Source of the DNA: Peptococcaceae bacterium
GTDB lineage: Bacteria > Bacillota > Peptococcia > DRI-13 > UBA5745
Length of the DNA: 12,896 nucleotides
Reading direction: 5' to 3'
Assembly: GCA_031264885.1 (NCBI GenBank)
Contig: JAISDM010000129.1
Span: forward strand, 1-12,896
Made by a program: the position numbers and the translations under genes. The notes beneath the pieces are model-generated. The model did no database searches and was not told the origin of the DNA. It saw only the letters and a list, made by a program, of their open reading frames with translations. Shown one piece after another: positions 1 through 6,084 of this stretch (its first letter is position 1; every line of letters begins with the position of its first letter).

Positions 1-338
1 GGATGGGCTTAAGTTCGCTGGAGATTCTCAATAGGATACAGCTTCCGCTTGCCGCGCCGGTGCTGATGTCCGGACTCAGGCTCGCGACCATCGCTTCAAT
101 CGGAATCGCCACCATCGCCGCGACTGTCCACAGCGGCGGATTGGGAGAACTGCTGTTTGAAGGCATCCGAACGATGAATATGGTTAAGATTGTCTGGGGC
201 ATTCTTTTGTCGTCCGCGCTTTCATTTGCCGCTAATCAGATATTTGTCCGCCTGGAGACTTGGTTCTCTCAAAAAGCGCGGGGTGAAGCGCACAGAAAAA
301 CTGATATGGAGATCGGTAAATTTGACGCCTCTTTGTAA
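1..338 (+). CDS. Osmoprotectant-type (OpuC/ProW-like) ABC transporter permease, 3' part only
   Basis: Partial gene: the frame is open at the left edge of the window, so the true start lies outside and the Met at position 3 is probably internal. The visible 111 residues are the C-terminal part of a membrane permease for glycine betaine, choline or carnitine-type compounds. They include the EAA-type loop that contacts the ATPase (around GLSSLEILNRIQLPLAAPVL), then hydrophobic segments with GIATIAA and GGLGELLFEG, both typical of the OpuCB/OpuCD/ProW family, then a last transmembrane stretch and a short charged tail. The family assignment is from motif recognition. The exact substrate cannot be read from this fragment. 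The next gene starts about 40 nt downstream, so the two could be co-transcribed, but they have no obvious functional link. Confidence 0.8.
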   Translation, partial: MGLSSLEILNRIQLPLAAPVLMSGLRLATIASIGIATIAATVHSGGLGELLFEGIRTMNMVKIVWGILLSSALSFAANQIFVRLETWFSQKARGEAHRKTDMEIGKFDASL

Positions 339-378
339 GCGTAAGTATGATCAATAGAAGTGTGAAAGGATGGGAAAG

Positions 379-1338
379 ATGCAAAAACAAAGATCAATTC
401 GCGAGGATTTCCATATATTATATGAGACGCCAAATCCGGTGCGGCCATATCTTTATAAAATTGTGACTGAACAAGAGGAAGGGCTGATTGTCTACCTTGG
501 CAAAGAACCCAAAAGCGCGGAGCAGGCAGCGGAATATTTCGGTATATCCATAACCGAAGCCGAACAAAGGTTAAATAACGCTTACCACCGCGCGAACGTC
601 AACAAGTCTCGCGGAGATCAGGCGCTTTATTTGGCGGCCTCATTGTATGACCGTCTGGGATATTATACGCAATATGAGCATGACGATTGGATGACAATCC
701 CCGCGGACGACCGAAAGATCATCGACGAATGGTATGTGGCCGAATTTACAAATCGGCTTAAAAAACAAATAGACGCGGATAAAGATAATTTCTATCGGGA
801 TGATGTGCTGCCCGTTGATTCAGCGATTGAGGCGATTGAAAAAATTGCCGGCGGCAAGCCGGACGCGCCGTTTTATTTGACCCCGTGCAATTGCCGCACC
901 ACCGCGAACAATTGCCATTTTTCCGTCGAAACATGTTTATCGAATTATTATGGGATAAACGGACAGTGGGATCGTGGATACGGACGCCAGGTAACATTGG
1001 ATGATGTGCGGCTGCTTATGCGTCAATGGGACAAGGAGGGATTGATGCATACTGTCTCGCCGTCCGGACACATTTGCAGCTGCGAAACCTGTTGCTGCTA
1101 TGAGTTCCGCGCCGCGCTGAAGCTTGGGACAAAAGGTATTTATCCCCGAGTGCGATATGTGGCGTCCGTGGACAAGGATAAATGTATTCATTGCGGGATT
1201 TGCGCGAAGCGATGTCATTTTGGGGCTTTCCATAAAAATGCTGACGGCGTGGTTGAATTCAAACCTGAGCTGTGCTGGGGCTGCGGTATATGTGAAGTGT
1301 CTTGCGGCAAAAAAGCCATTGCCATCGCTCATCTATAA
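379..1338 (+). CDS. 4Fe-4S dicluster protein with extra N-proximal Cys clusters
   Basis: A 319-residue protein if read from the Met at 379. AAAGG at 365-369 is correctly spaced for 379 but abuts the alternative ATG at 370, so 379 is preferred. The C-terminus carries two ferredoxin-type motifs: C269-C272-C275-C279 (CIHCGICAKRC) and C299-C302-C305-C309 (CWGCGICEVSC). In both, the Pro that usually follows the fourth Cys is replaced, by His and Gly. Two more Cys-rich stretches lie upstream: C170/C172/C179/C186 and C233/C235/C238/C239/C240 (CSCETCCC), which could bind a further Fe-S cluster or metal. Residues about 44-75 look like a helix-turn-helix (EQAAEYFGISITEAEQRL). No signal peptide or membrane segment is visible, so it is probably cytoplasmic. 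It resembles uncharacterised 4Fe-4S binding proteins of anaerobes that may act in electron transfer or redox sensing. The specific role is unknown. Confidence 0.8.
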   Translation: MQKQRSIREDFHILYETPNPVRPYLYKIVTEQEEGLIVYLGKEPKSAEQAAEYFGISITEAEQRLNNAYHRANVNKSRGDQALYLAASLYDRLGYYTQYEHDDWMTIPADDRKIIDEWYVAEFTNRLKKQIDADKDNFYRDDVLPVDSAIEAIEKIAGGKPDAPFYLTPCNCRTTANNCHFSVETCLSNYYGINGQWDRGYGRQVTLDDVRLLMRQWDKEGLMHTVSPSGHICSCETCCCYEFRAALKLGTKGIYPRVRYVASVDKDKCIHCGICAKRCHFGAFHKNADGVVEFKPELCWGCGICEVSCGKKAIAIAHL

Positions 1339-1501
1339 CGGGTTCTTCCAGCCAAATAACGCCCGGTTCCTCCAGTCCCTTTCCTGCATAAACCGCGTCG
1401 TGAACTGATTCATAATAAGAATTGGCGTCTGTCATCAGCCCGATATCATTCCCCACCGCGACATTCACGTGGACTCCTAGTGCGTTCGGATTCCTCACCT
1501 T
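1338..1501 (-). pseudogene. Remnant of an enolase-superfamily (mandelate racemase/muconate lactonizing type) gene
   Basis: Read on the minus strand, this stretch encodes about 53 residues containing GNDIGLMTDANSYYES and then GKGLEEPGVIWLEEPV. These match the two neighbouring barrel strands of MR/MLE-type enzymes that carry the first two Mg2+ ligands, the Asp of the LMxDAN motif and the Glu of the WxEEP motif. Upstream in the same frame there is a stop (minus-strand TAA at 1507-1505) and no N-terminal capping domain. Downstream, homology stops as the frame runs into the antisense of the ferredoxin-like gene. It is therefore an internal fragment that cannot fold as an enzyme. It marks an old deletion or insertion next to the DUF262-HEPN island. 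Family recognition is by motif; the original substrate is unknown. Confidence 0.6.
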
Positions 1502-1528
1502 GCTTTATTTGGGAAGCCGTAATATAAT
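1500..1528 (+). promoter_or_regulatory. Putative sigma70-type promoter for the DUF262-HEPN cassette
   Basis: TTGCTT at 1500-1505 and a perfect TATAAT at 1523-1528 are separated by 17 nt. The transcription start would fall near 1535, leaving a leader of about 90 nt before the gene at 1628. The -35 element matches the consensus only partly. The region lies in AT-rich sequence directly after the enolase remnant. Confidence 0.5.
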
Positions 1529-1627
1529 AAACACGATGGATTCGGATCGAACGATGTGAGGTATATTTAAATGTTGGCAAAGCTATTGGCGAGAGCATAA
1601 ACACTCATATAATGGAGGTGTTTAATC

Positions 1628-2722
1628 ATGGCTAAGAACATAAAACGCGGCATTACACCGGATAGAAAAGAGATTGCCGAGAAGCAAATCGTTGAGCAGA
1701 GCCGTATTATTAAATATGATACGGTAAATTATGCAATTGATTATTTGGTTGAGCAATTCAATCCGAGCAAAGAAAGCGATGCTGCTGAAGATGGGGCGGC
1801 GGCCCGTTTATTCATAATACCTGATTATCAGCGAAATTCTGTTTGGGATGACAGTGACAGGTCCGCGTTTATTGAGTCGTTGCTTCTTGGCCTGCCCATT
1901 CCATTCTTATTCTTCTGTGAACGCAAAGATGGAATCATTGAAATCGTTGATGGGGTTCAGCGCGTAACTGCGCTGAACTCATTTATCAATAATAATTTTG
2001 CCTTGAAAGGCTTAACGAAACTCTCCGAGCTTAATGGGTTTACGTTTTCGGACTTTTCCGAAACAACGCAGAGAAAATTTCGAAACAAGACGCTGCGAAT
2101 TACGCTTCTTGACGGCGATACCTCTGTTGAATTCCGAAAAGATTTGTTCAGCCGTGTGAATAAGAGTGGCCGTAAAATCAACGATGCGGAATTCAGGCGC
2201 GGAACTTTCCCGGGCAAACTCACACAATTTATCGAAAGATGCAGTAAAGATCCTCTGTTCGTAGAATTGTGTCCTCTTAACAATAAAAAAGTAGAGAGAT
2301 ATGCCCGGTTTGAATTGGCGCTGCGTTTCTTCGCTTTCGTCAACGCATACCAAGACTTCAAGCACGAAGCCGCGCCATTTCTTGATTCGTTTTTGGAACT
2401 CAATCAAAACTCTTTCAATGAGGTTGAGTATAAAAACGAGTTTACCGCTATGTGTACGTTTGTCAAAGAGCATTTCCCATTAGGCTTTGTTTGCGGCAGA
2501 CAATCGGTTTCGAATGTCAGATTCGAAGCCTTGTCTGTTGGCGTAGCATTGGCGTTACGAGAAATTCCAAATCTTCCGGTTGACAATACAGACTGGCTTA
2601 ATTCAGATGAATTTAAGGAATTGACGGCTTCTGTTTCAAGTAATAACCCCGGTCGTTTAGCTGCTCGTATTGAGTATGTCCGCGATTGCTTGTTGGGGAG
2701 ACACAATGAACGGAACGATTGA
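1628..2722 (+). CDS. DUF262-domain (GmrSD-type N-terminal, ParB/Srx-like) protein
   Basis: A 364-residue protein with a strong start: GGAGGTG at 1614-1620, 7 nt before the ATG. Residues about 60-116 hold the DUF262 signature: IIPDYQR (63-69) with a following Trp73, a hydrophobic stretch SLLLGLPIPFLFF, and DGVQR (108-112). DUF262 is the ParB/sulfiredoxin-like fold found in the GmrS part of the GmrSD modification-dependent restriction enzyme, where this region supports nucleotide binding or hydrolysis. The C-terminal HNH-containing GmrD half (DUF1524) is absent. The protein instead ends in a helical region, and its gene overlaps the next one by 17 nt. Pairing with a HEPN protein is a known arrangement, so a phage-defence or toxin-antitoxin-like role is likely, with this protein as sensor or regulator. 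The AT-richer composition compared with flanking genes suggests acquisition by transfer. Confidence 0.85.
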   Translation: MAKNIKRGITPDRKEIAEKQIVEQSRIIKYDTVNYAIDYLVEQFNPSKESDAAEDGAAARLFIIPDYQRNSVWDDSDRSAFIESLLLGLPIPFLFFCERKDGIIEIVDGVQRVTALNSFINNNFALKGLTKLSELNGFTFSDFSETTQRKFRNKTLRITLLDGDTSVEFRKDLFSRVNKSGRKINDAEFRRGTFPGKLTQFIERCSKDPLFVELCPLNNKKVERYARFELALRFFAFVNAYQDFKHEAAPFLDSFLELNQNSFNEVEYKNEFTAMCTFVKEHFPLGFVCGRQSVSNVRFEALSVGVALALREIPNLPVDNTDWLNSDEFKELTASVSSNNPGRLAARIEYVRDCLLGRHNERND

Positions 2723-3386
2723 ACTATTCGGTGAACGCAAATCGGAGGTAGAATTTTACTATTCTGTCTTGGTTGAGATCGTTAAGCCGGACAGTTCTAT
2801 AGTAACGATTGATAATCACCGTTTTGCCCGGATACTAAAATCAAATTTTCTTCTTATGCTGTATAATTTGATTGAATCTTGCATCCGCAGCGGATTTGAG
2901 GACATATATAGCGCTGTCAAAGAAAGCGGCAAACCGTATGCTGAGATCAGTGAAGAATTACGCGATATTTGGTCCAATTACGAAATATCGAAAGCGCATA
3001 GAGATACGGCAAAACACCAAACTTATGGCAGACGTGTTAAAGAAATACTTGAACAAGTTATTTCTGAGAATCCGATAGTTATTACCCGCGAAGCTCTTGA
3101 TATAAGTGGAAATTTGGATGCGCGGCAAATTCGCAAATTGCTTTGCACTCATAAAATTTCGTTTTCGGAGTCCGAACCGAAAGAGAAAAATAAAATTCTA
3201 ATGGTCAAGACCACGCGAAACAAGCTTGCGCACGGTGATGAGGCATTCGGTGACGCGGCGCGTGATTTGACGGTTGAGGAATTGGAAGACATTAAAGACG
3301 AGGTTTTTACGTTCCTCAATGAAGTTTTGGCGGGAATGAGAACATTTTATGACCGAAAAGCTTATATACGCCAACTAAAAAGCTAA
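2706..3386 (+). CDS. MAE_28990/MAE_18760-like HEPN nuclease
   Basis: A 226-residue protein. The start at 2706 is preferred over an in-frame upstream Met at 2670 because GGGGAG sits just before it and it gives a short 17-nt overlap with the DUF262 gene, implying translational coupling. The N-terminus has the conserved block ILKSNFLLMLYNLIES (residues 43-58), typical of the MAE_28990/MAE_18760 branch of HEPN proteins. Near the C-terminus, R171-NKLA-H176 matches the HEPN RX4-6H catalytic motif of metal-independent ribonucleases. The rest is predicted to be helical, with no signal or membrane segment. As partner of a DUF262 protein it is probably the effector: RNA cleavage leading to dormancy or abortive infection once released by its partner. 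Family and motif are seen directly; the defence role is inferred from known HEPN systems. Confidence 0.82.
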   Translation: MNGTIELFGERKSEVEFYYSVLVEIVKPDSSIVTIDNHRFARILKSNFLLMLYNLIESCIRSGFEDIYSAVKESGKPYAEISEELRDIWSNYEISKAHRDTAKHQTYGRRVKEILEQVISENPIVITREALDISGNLDARQIRKLLCTHKISFSESEPKEKNKILMVKTTRNKLAHGDEAFGDAARDLTVEELEDIKDEVFTFLNEVLAGMRTFYDRKAYIRQLKS

Positions 3387-3529
3387 TGAGATATCTGCTG
3401 AAACGCGCGGGGACACGGTGGATGAAGCCTGAGGATTATGACGCGGCGGTCTCAATCGCGAATGTCACCCTGATGAGCGGATCCGGAGTTGCGAACGGTC
3501 CCGGGCCAGACTGTCCGAAAACGCAATAA
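3386..3529 (+). CDS. Possible 47-residue ORF coupled by TAATG to the HEPN gene
   Basis: The HEPN stop codon TAA (3384-3386) shares its last base with an ATG (3386-3388) that opens 47 codons starting MRYLLKRAGTRWMKPEDYD. Such TAATG junctions often mark translational reinitiation. The composition is more GC-rich than the HEPN gene. I recognise no family. The LKRAGTRW stretch vaguely recalls transposase C-termini, so this may be a decayed gene fragment rather than a third component of the cassette. It has no independent ribosome binding site that I would trust. Confidence 0.25.
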   Translation: MRYLLKRAGTRWMKPEDYDAAVSIANVTLMSGSGVANGPGPDCPKTQ

Positions 3530-3591
3530 TCTTTGCAATAGAACACAACACGGAAACACACTCTAAATACCACCAGGCTTGTATGTTCCCC

Positions 3592-3665
3592 GTCATTCCG
3601 GGCTTGTCCCGGAATCCAAAAATGATAAACCAGGAACCTGGATTCCGGGTCAAGCCCGGAATGAC
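3592..3665. repeat. Large imperfect palindrome, dispersed-repeat type
   Basis: The left arm (3592-3618) and right arm (3639-3665) are 27 nt each and complementary except for one position, around a 20-nt loop. The arms contain the GTCATTCCGGG and CCCGGAATGAC ends familiar from dispersed intergenic palindromes in many environmental bacterial genomes. It would form a very stable hairpin in RNA or cruciform in DNA and may stop transcripts leaving the HEPN cassette. A 12-nt piece of the right end, GAATGACAAGAT, is repeated at 3681-3692. Confidence 0.85.
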
Positions 3666-3713
3666 AAGATTATGGCGCCAGAATGACAAGATATGATAGT
3701 TTTCGGGCGGTCC

Positions 3714-3782
3714 CGGGCGGCAGAATGCCGCCCCTACGGTATTGTGAATGCCGCGTCTGTAGGGGCGGCATCCTACCGCCCG
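3714..3782. repeat. Second palindromic repeat (GTAGGGGCGG type)
   Basis: The arms 3714-3737 and 3759-3782 (24 nt each) are complementary with two mismatches, around a 21-nt loop. Each arm itself contains a small inverted repeat (CGGGCGGCAGAATGCCGCCC), so the element is a palindrome of palindromes. This CCGCCCCTAC/GTAGGGGCGG class of intergenic repeat is widespread in bacterial genomes and usually non-coding. It lies about 50 nt after the first palindrome, which shows the spacer is a landing ground for small repeats. Confidence 0.8.
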
Positions 3783-3790
3783 TTGGTTGC

Positions 3791-3820
3791 CGCCCGTCTT
3801 TGAACGGGCGATAAATTTTT
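3791..3820 (+). terminator. Weak hairpin with T-run, possible terminator
   Basis: CGCCCGT (3791-3797) pairs perfectly with ACGGGCG (3804-3810) around a 6-nt loop, followed by ATAAATTTTT. The T-run begins 5 nt after the stem, which is further than ideal. It could insulate the downstream promoter from upstream transcription, or be simply the tail of the repeat cluster. Confidence 0.35.
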
Positions 3821-3821
3821 C

Positions 3822-3850
3822 TTGACAAAGGCGCGGGGGTAATATATACT
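3822..3850 (+). promoter_or_regulatory. Strong sigma70-type promoter of the radical SAM-cysK-ABC operon
   Basis: A perfect -35 element TTGACA (3822-3827), a 17-nt spacer and TATACT (3845-3850) give a near-consensus promoter. Transcription would start near 3857, leaving an AT-rich leader of about 70 nt before the first gene at 3927. I see no riboswitch or terminator-antiterminator fold in the leader. Confidence 0.8.
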
Positions 3851-3926
3851 ATTATCATTAAACATATAAAATTAATATGAATTATATATCATATGTACAA
3901 AATATAAAATGTGAGGGAGTGAAGAG

Positions 3927-5132
3927 ATGTCAACCGCCTCATTAAAATCCAAAGCGTATGAAGAATTATTTGAAAAGGTCAACATGCTTATTTTCGGTGT
4001 CCGCGTCAGCGATGAGACCGCCGCCGCCACGGACGCGGGGATAACCGTTAAGGAAGGCGGAACGGCGGCGCCCGGCAAGGCCGCGCTGCCGTTTGTGATG
4101 CGCACTCCCAGCGGCTTCAATGTCATCATCAAACGAGTGGAAAAATCAGAATACGCGTTAGAATATTCGGAAGGCAAGTTTATCATAACCAAGAACGGGC
4201 ATCAGCTGTTCAGCGATATTTTGTTCGAGCCCAGGCCGCGTTACTATAACTTGAACACGACAGACGGAAAACCGATGCGGGAAATAGGGATGCTGCTCAC
4301 CGACGGCTGTGTCGAGGTTTGGTATTCCAACGAATGCGCGTTTAAAGAGCGGAATGAAGAATGTATGTTTTGCGGTATCAATACCAGACCGCAGGATACG
4401 TTCCTGAAAACGTCGCGGCAGCTTGCCGAGGTGGCAAAAGCGGCTTTTGACGAAGGCGTCGCGCGCCGGGTCGATTTTACGGGCGGCGTCATCGCGGAAC
4501 GAAGGGAAATCGAATATTACTGTGACGCGATTGAAGCGATTCGCGACGCGCTGGGCGGCAGGGAGATTATATCCTCGGCCTGCGTGGCGGCGCCTCGGGA
4601 TTTTACCAATATATCCCGCCTAAAAGAAGCGGGATTCACCAATATCACCATCAATATGGAAATCTGGGACGAGAATATATTTAAAACGATCTGCCCGGGG
4701 AAAGAACGGACCGTGGGCCGTGACCGATGGGTTGAGGCGCTTTCATACGCCTCGGATGTGTTTGGATTCGGACATATCCGATGTAACTTTGTGACGGGAA
4801 TTGAACCTAAGCACAAGACCCTTGAAGGCATTGAGCGTCTCGCGGCCATAGGCGTGGTGGGCAATCCAAATCTGTTCAGCCCGGCGCCCGGTACGCCCCT
4901 TGAGGGCACCCGCTGTCCGACGCCGGAGTGGAATATGGATTTGCAGCAGAAAGCATATGCCGTCATGCGCAAGCATGGGTTGACTTTTGAACAGGTCAAG
5001 ACCGCCCACGCGGAGACGAACGGTATTCATCACGATATTTGGCGTATTGAAAACGAGATTCTGCCTATCTTTCATAACGACAGCGAAGAAAGTATAGAAG
5101 ATCACAGATGGAGGAACGTCATTCATGTCTAA
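3927..5132 (+). CDS. Radical SAM protein with non-canonical CX8CX2C cluster motif
   Basis: A 401-residue protein; AGGGAG just upstream supports the ATG at 3927. The radical SAM signature lies unusually far in: C137, C146 and C149 in ECAFKERNEECMFCGI. The spacing is CX8CX2C instead of the usual CX3CX2C, which looks like a five-residue insertion between the first two cysteines. Other radical SAM features follow: VDFTGGVIAERREIEYY (a BioB/HydE-like GGE-type strand, here GGV), NITINMEIWDE and FGHIRCNFVTGIEP in later barrel strands, and NPNLFSPAPGTPLEG near the C-terminus. Residues 1-120 form an N-terminal region with no recognised domain. The enzyme would bind a [4Fe-4S] cluster and cleave S-adenosylmethionine. 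Its reaction is unknown. It is the first gene of the operon and overlaps the cysteine synthase gene by 8 nt, suggesting linked sulfur chemistry. Confidence 0.82.
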   Translation: MSTASLKSKAYEELFEKVNMLIFGVRVSDETAAATDAGITVKEGGTAAPGKAALPFVMRTPSGFNVIIKRVEKSEYALEYSEGKFIITKNGHQLFSDILFEPRPRYYNLNTTDGKPMREIGMLLTDGCVEVWYSNECAFKERNEECMFCGINTRPQDTFLKTSRQLAEVAKAAFDEGVARRVDFTGGVIAERREIEYYCDAIEAIRDALGGREIISSACVAAPRDFTNISRLKEAGFTNITINMEIWDENIFKTICPGKERTVGRDRWVEALSYASDVFGFGHIRCNFVTGIEPKHKTLEGIERLAAIGVVGNPNLFSPAPGTPLEGTRCPTPEWNMDLQQKAYAVMRKHGLTFEQVKTAHAETNGIHHDIWRIENEILPIFHNDSEESIEDHRWRNVIHV

Positions 5133-6084
5133 AATCGCGAAAAAACTGACTGACCTTATCGGCAAAACACCGCTTCTGGAATTGGGCGGTTTTAGTGGCG
5201 CGCGGCAGATCCGGCGGCCGATCGTAGCGAAACTTGAATACTTTAACCCTGGCGGAAGCGTCAAGGATCGGATCGGCTGGGCAATGATCAAGGATGCGGA
5301 AGATCGGGGGATTCTCAAAGAGGATTCCGTCATCATTGAGGCGACCAGCGGCAACACGGGCATCGCGCTGGCATTGGTAGCGGCTGCTAAGGGCTATCGG
5401 ATCATTCTGACCATGCCTGAGACGATGAGTGTCGAGCGGCGCAATCTGCTGGACGCCCTCGGCGCGGAAATTGTTCTTACTCCGGGAATTCAAGGAATGA
5501 AAGGCGCGCTGCGGCGCGCCGATGAAATCGCGGCGTCGGCAAAAAACGCGTTCGTACCCCGGCAATTCAAAAATCCCGCGAACCCCATGATTCACCGCGA
5601 AATGACGGCGGAAGAAATATGGGCCGATACGGACGGTCTTGTGGATATTGTCGTAGCCGGCGTAGGTACGGGCGGAACGGTTACCGGCGTCGGCGAAGGA
5701 TTGAAATCAAAAAAACCGTCTCTGAAGATCGTTGCGGTGGAGCCTTGGGATTCTCCGGTGCTGTCGGGCGGACACGCCGGATCTCATATAATACAGGGCA
5801 TCGGCGCGGGTTTTGTGCCGGAAATATATAACGGCGCGGTGGTGGACGAAATTATCCGCGTCAGAAACGAAGACGCCGTCAAAGCCTCCCGGCTCGCCGC
5901 GAAAACAGAAGGTTTGCTTGTGGGAATTTCTTCAGGAGCGGCGCTGCACGCCGCCTCCGAAATCGCCGCCAGGCCGGAATACCAAAACCAGATGGTCGTC
6001 GTCATTCTGCCTGACACGGGCGAACGGTATCTTTCCACCGCGCTGTACCGGCGCGGGGAATATGAAGAGGAGAGATCACTATGA
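5125..6084 (+). CDS. cysK: Cysteine synthase family protein (O-acetylserine sulfhydrylase)
   Basis: A 319-residue PLP enzyme of usual CysK length. Visible motifs are the PLP-binding Lys47 in NPGGSVKDR, the substrate loop TSGNTG (74-79), the phosphate-binding GTGGT (181-185), IQGIGAGFVP (223-232), the Ser of GISSGA (267-272) that contacts the PLP pyridine nitrogen, and PDTGERYLS (296-304). All catalytic landmarks are intact. The expected reaction is replacement of the acetyl (or another) group of an activated serine by sulfide, giving cysteine. A related beta-replacement or cystathionine-type activity is possible, as the fold is shared. A GGAGG lies 10 nt before the start, inside the radical SAM gene, and the gene overlaps the ATPase gene by ATGA. 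Its position between a radical SAM enzyme and an importer suggests a dedicated paralogue rather than the housekeeping copy. Confidence 0.9.
   Translation: MSKIAKKLTDLIGKTPLLELGGFSGARQIRRPIVAKLEYFNPGGSVKDRIGWAMIKDAEDRGILKEDSVIIEATSGNTGIALALVAAAKGYRIILTMPETMSVERRNLLDALGAEIVLTPGIQGMKGALRRADEIAASAKNAFVPRQFKNPANPMIHREMTAEEIWADTDGLVDIVVAGVGTGGTVTGVGEGLKSKKPSLKIVAVEPWDSPVLSGGHAGSHIIQGIGAGFVPEIYNGAVVDEIIRVRNEDAVKASRLAAKTEGLLVGISSGAALHAASEIAARPEYQNQMVVVILPDTGERYLSTALYRRGEYEEERSL

Noticed and set aside
1608..1613. Perfect TATAAT just before the DUF262 gene as its -10 element
   Set aside because: Transcription would start near 1620, inside or after the GGAGGTG ribosome binding site at 1614-1620. The TTGCTT-N17-TATAAT pair at 1500-1528 is a better candidate.
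3591..3820. Clustered repeats as a CRISPR array or phage attachment site
   Set aside because: There are only two unrelated palindromes, with no regularly spaced direct repeats or unique spacers, no cas genes, and no integrase.
3465..3858. Two minus-strand open frames (74 and 62 codons) across the repeat region
   Set aside because: They mostly translate the palindromic repeats themselves (for example VIPGLTRNPG and GGRMPP), a common false call in such elements.
3851..3926. Leader of the radical SAM gene as a riboswitch or T-box
   Set aside because: The leader is only about 70 nt and very AT-rich, with no stable stem, no terminator and no recognisable aptamer core such as a SAM box.
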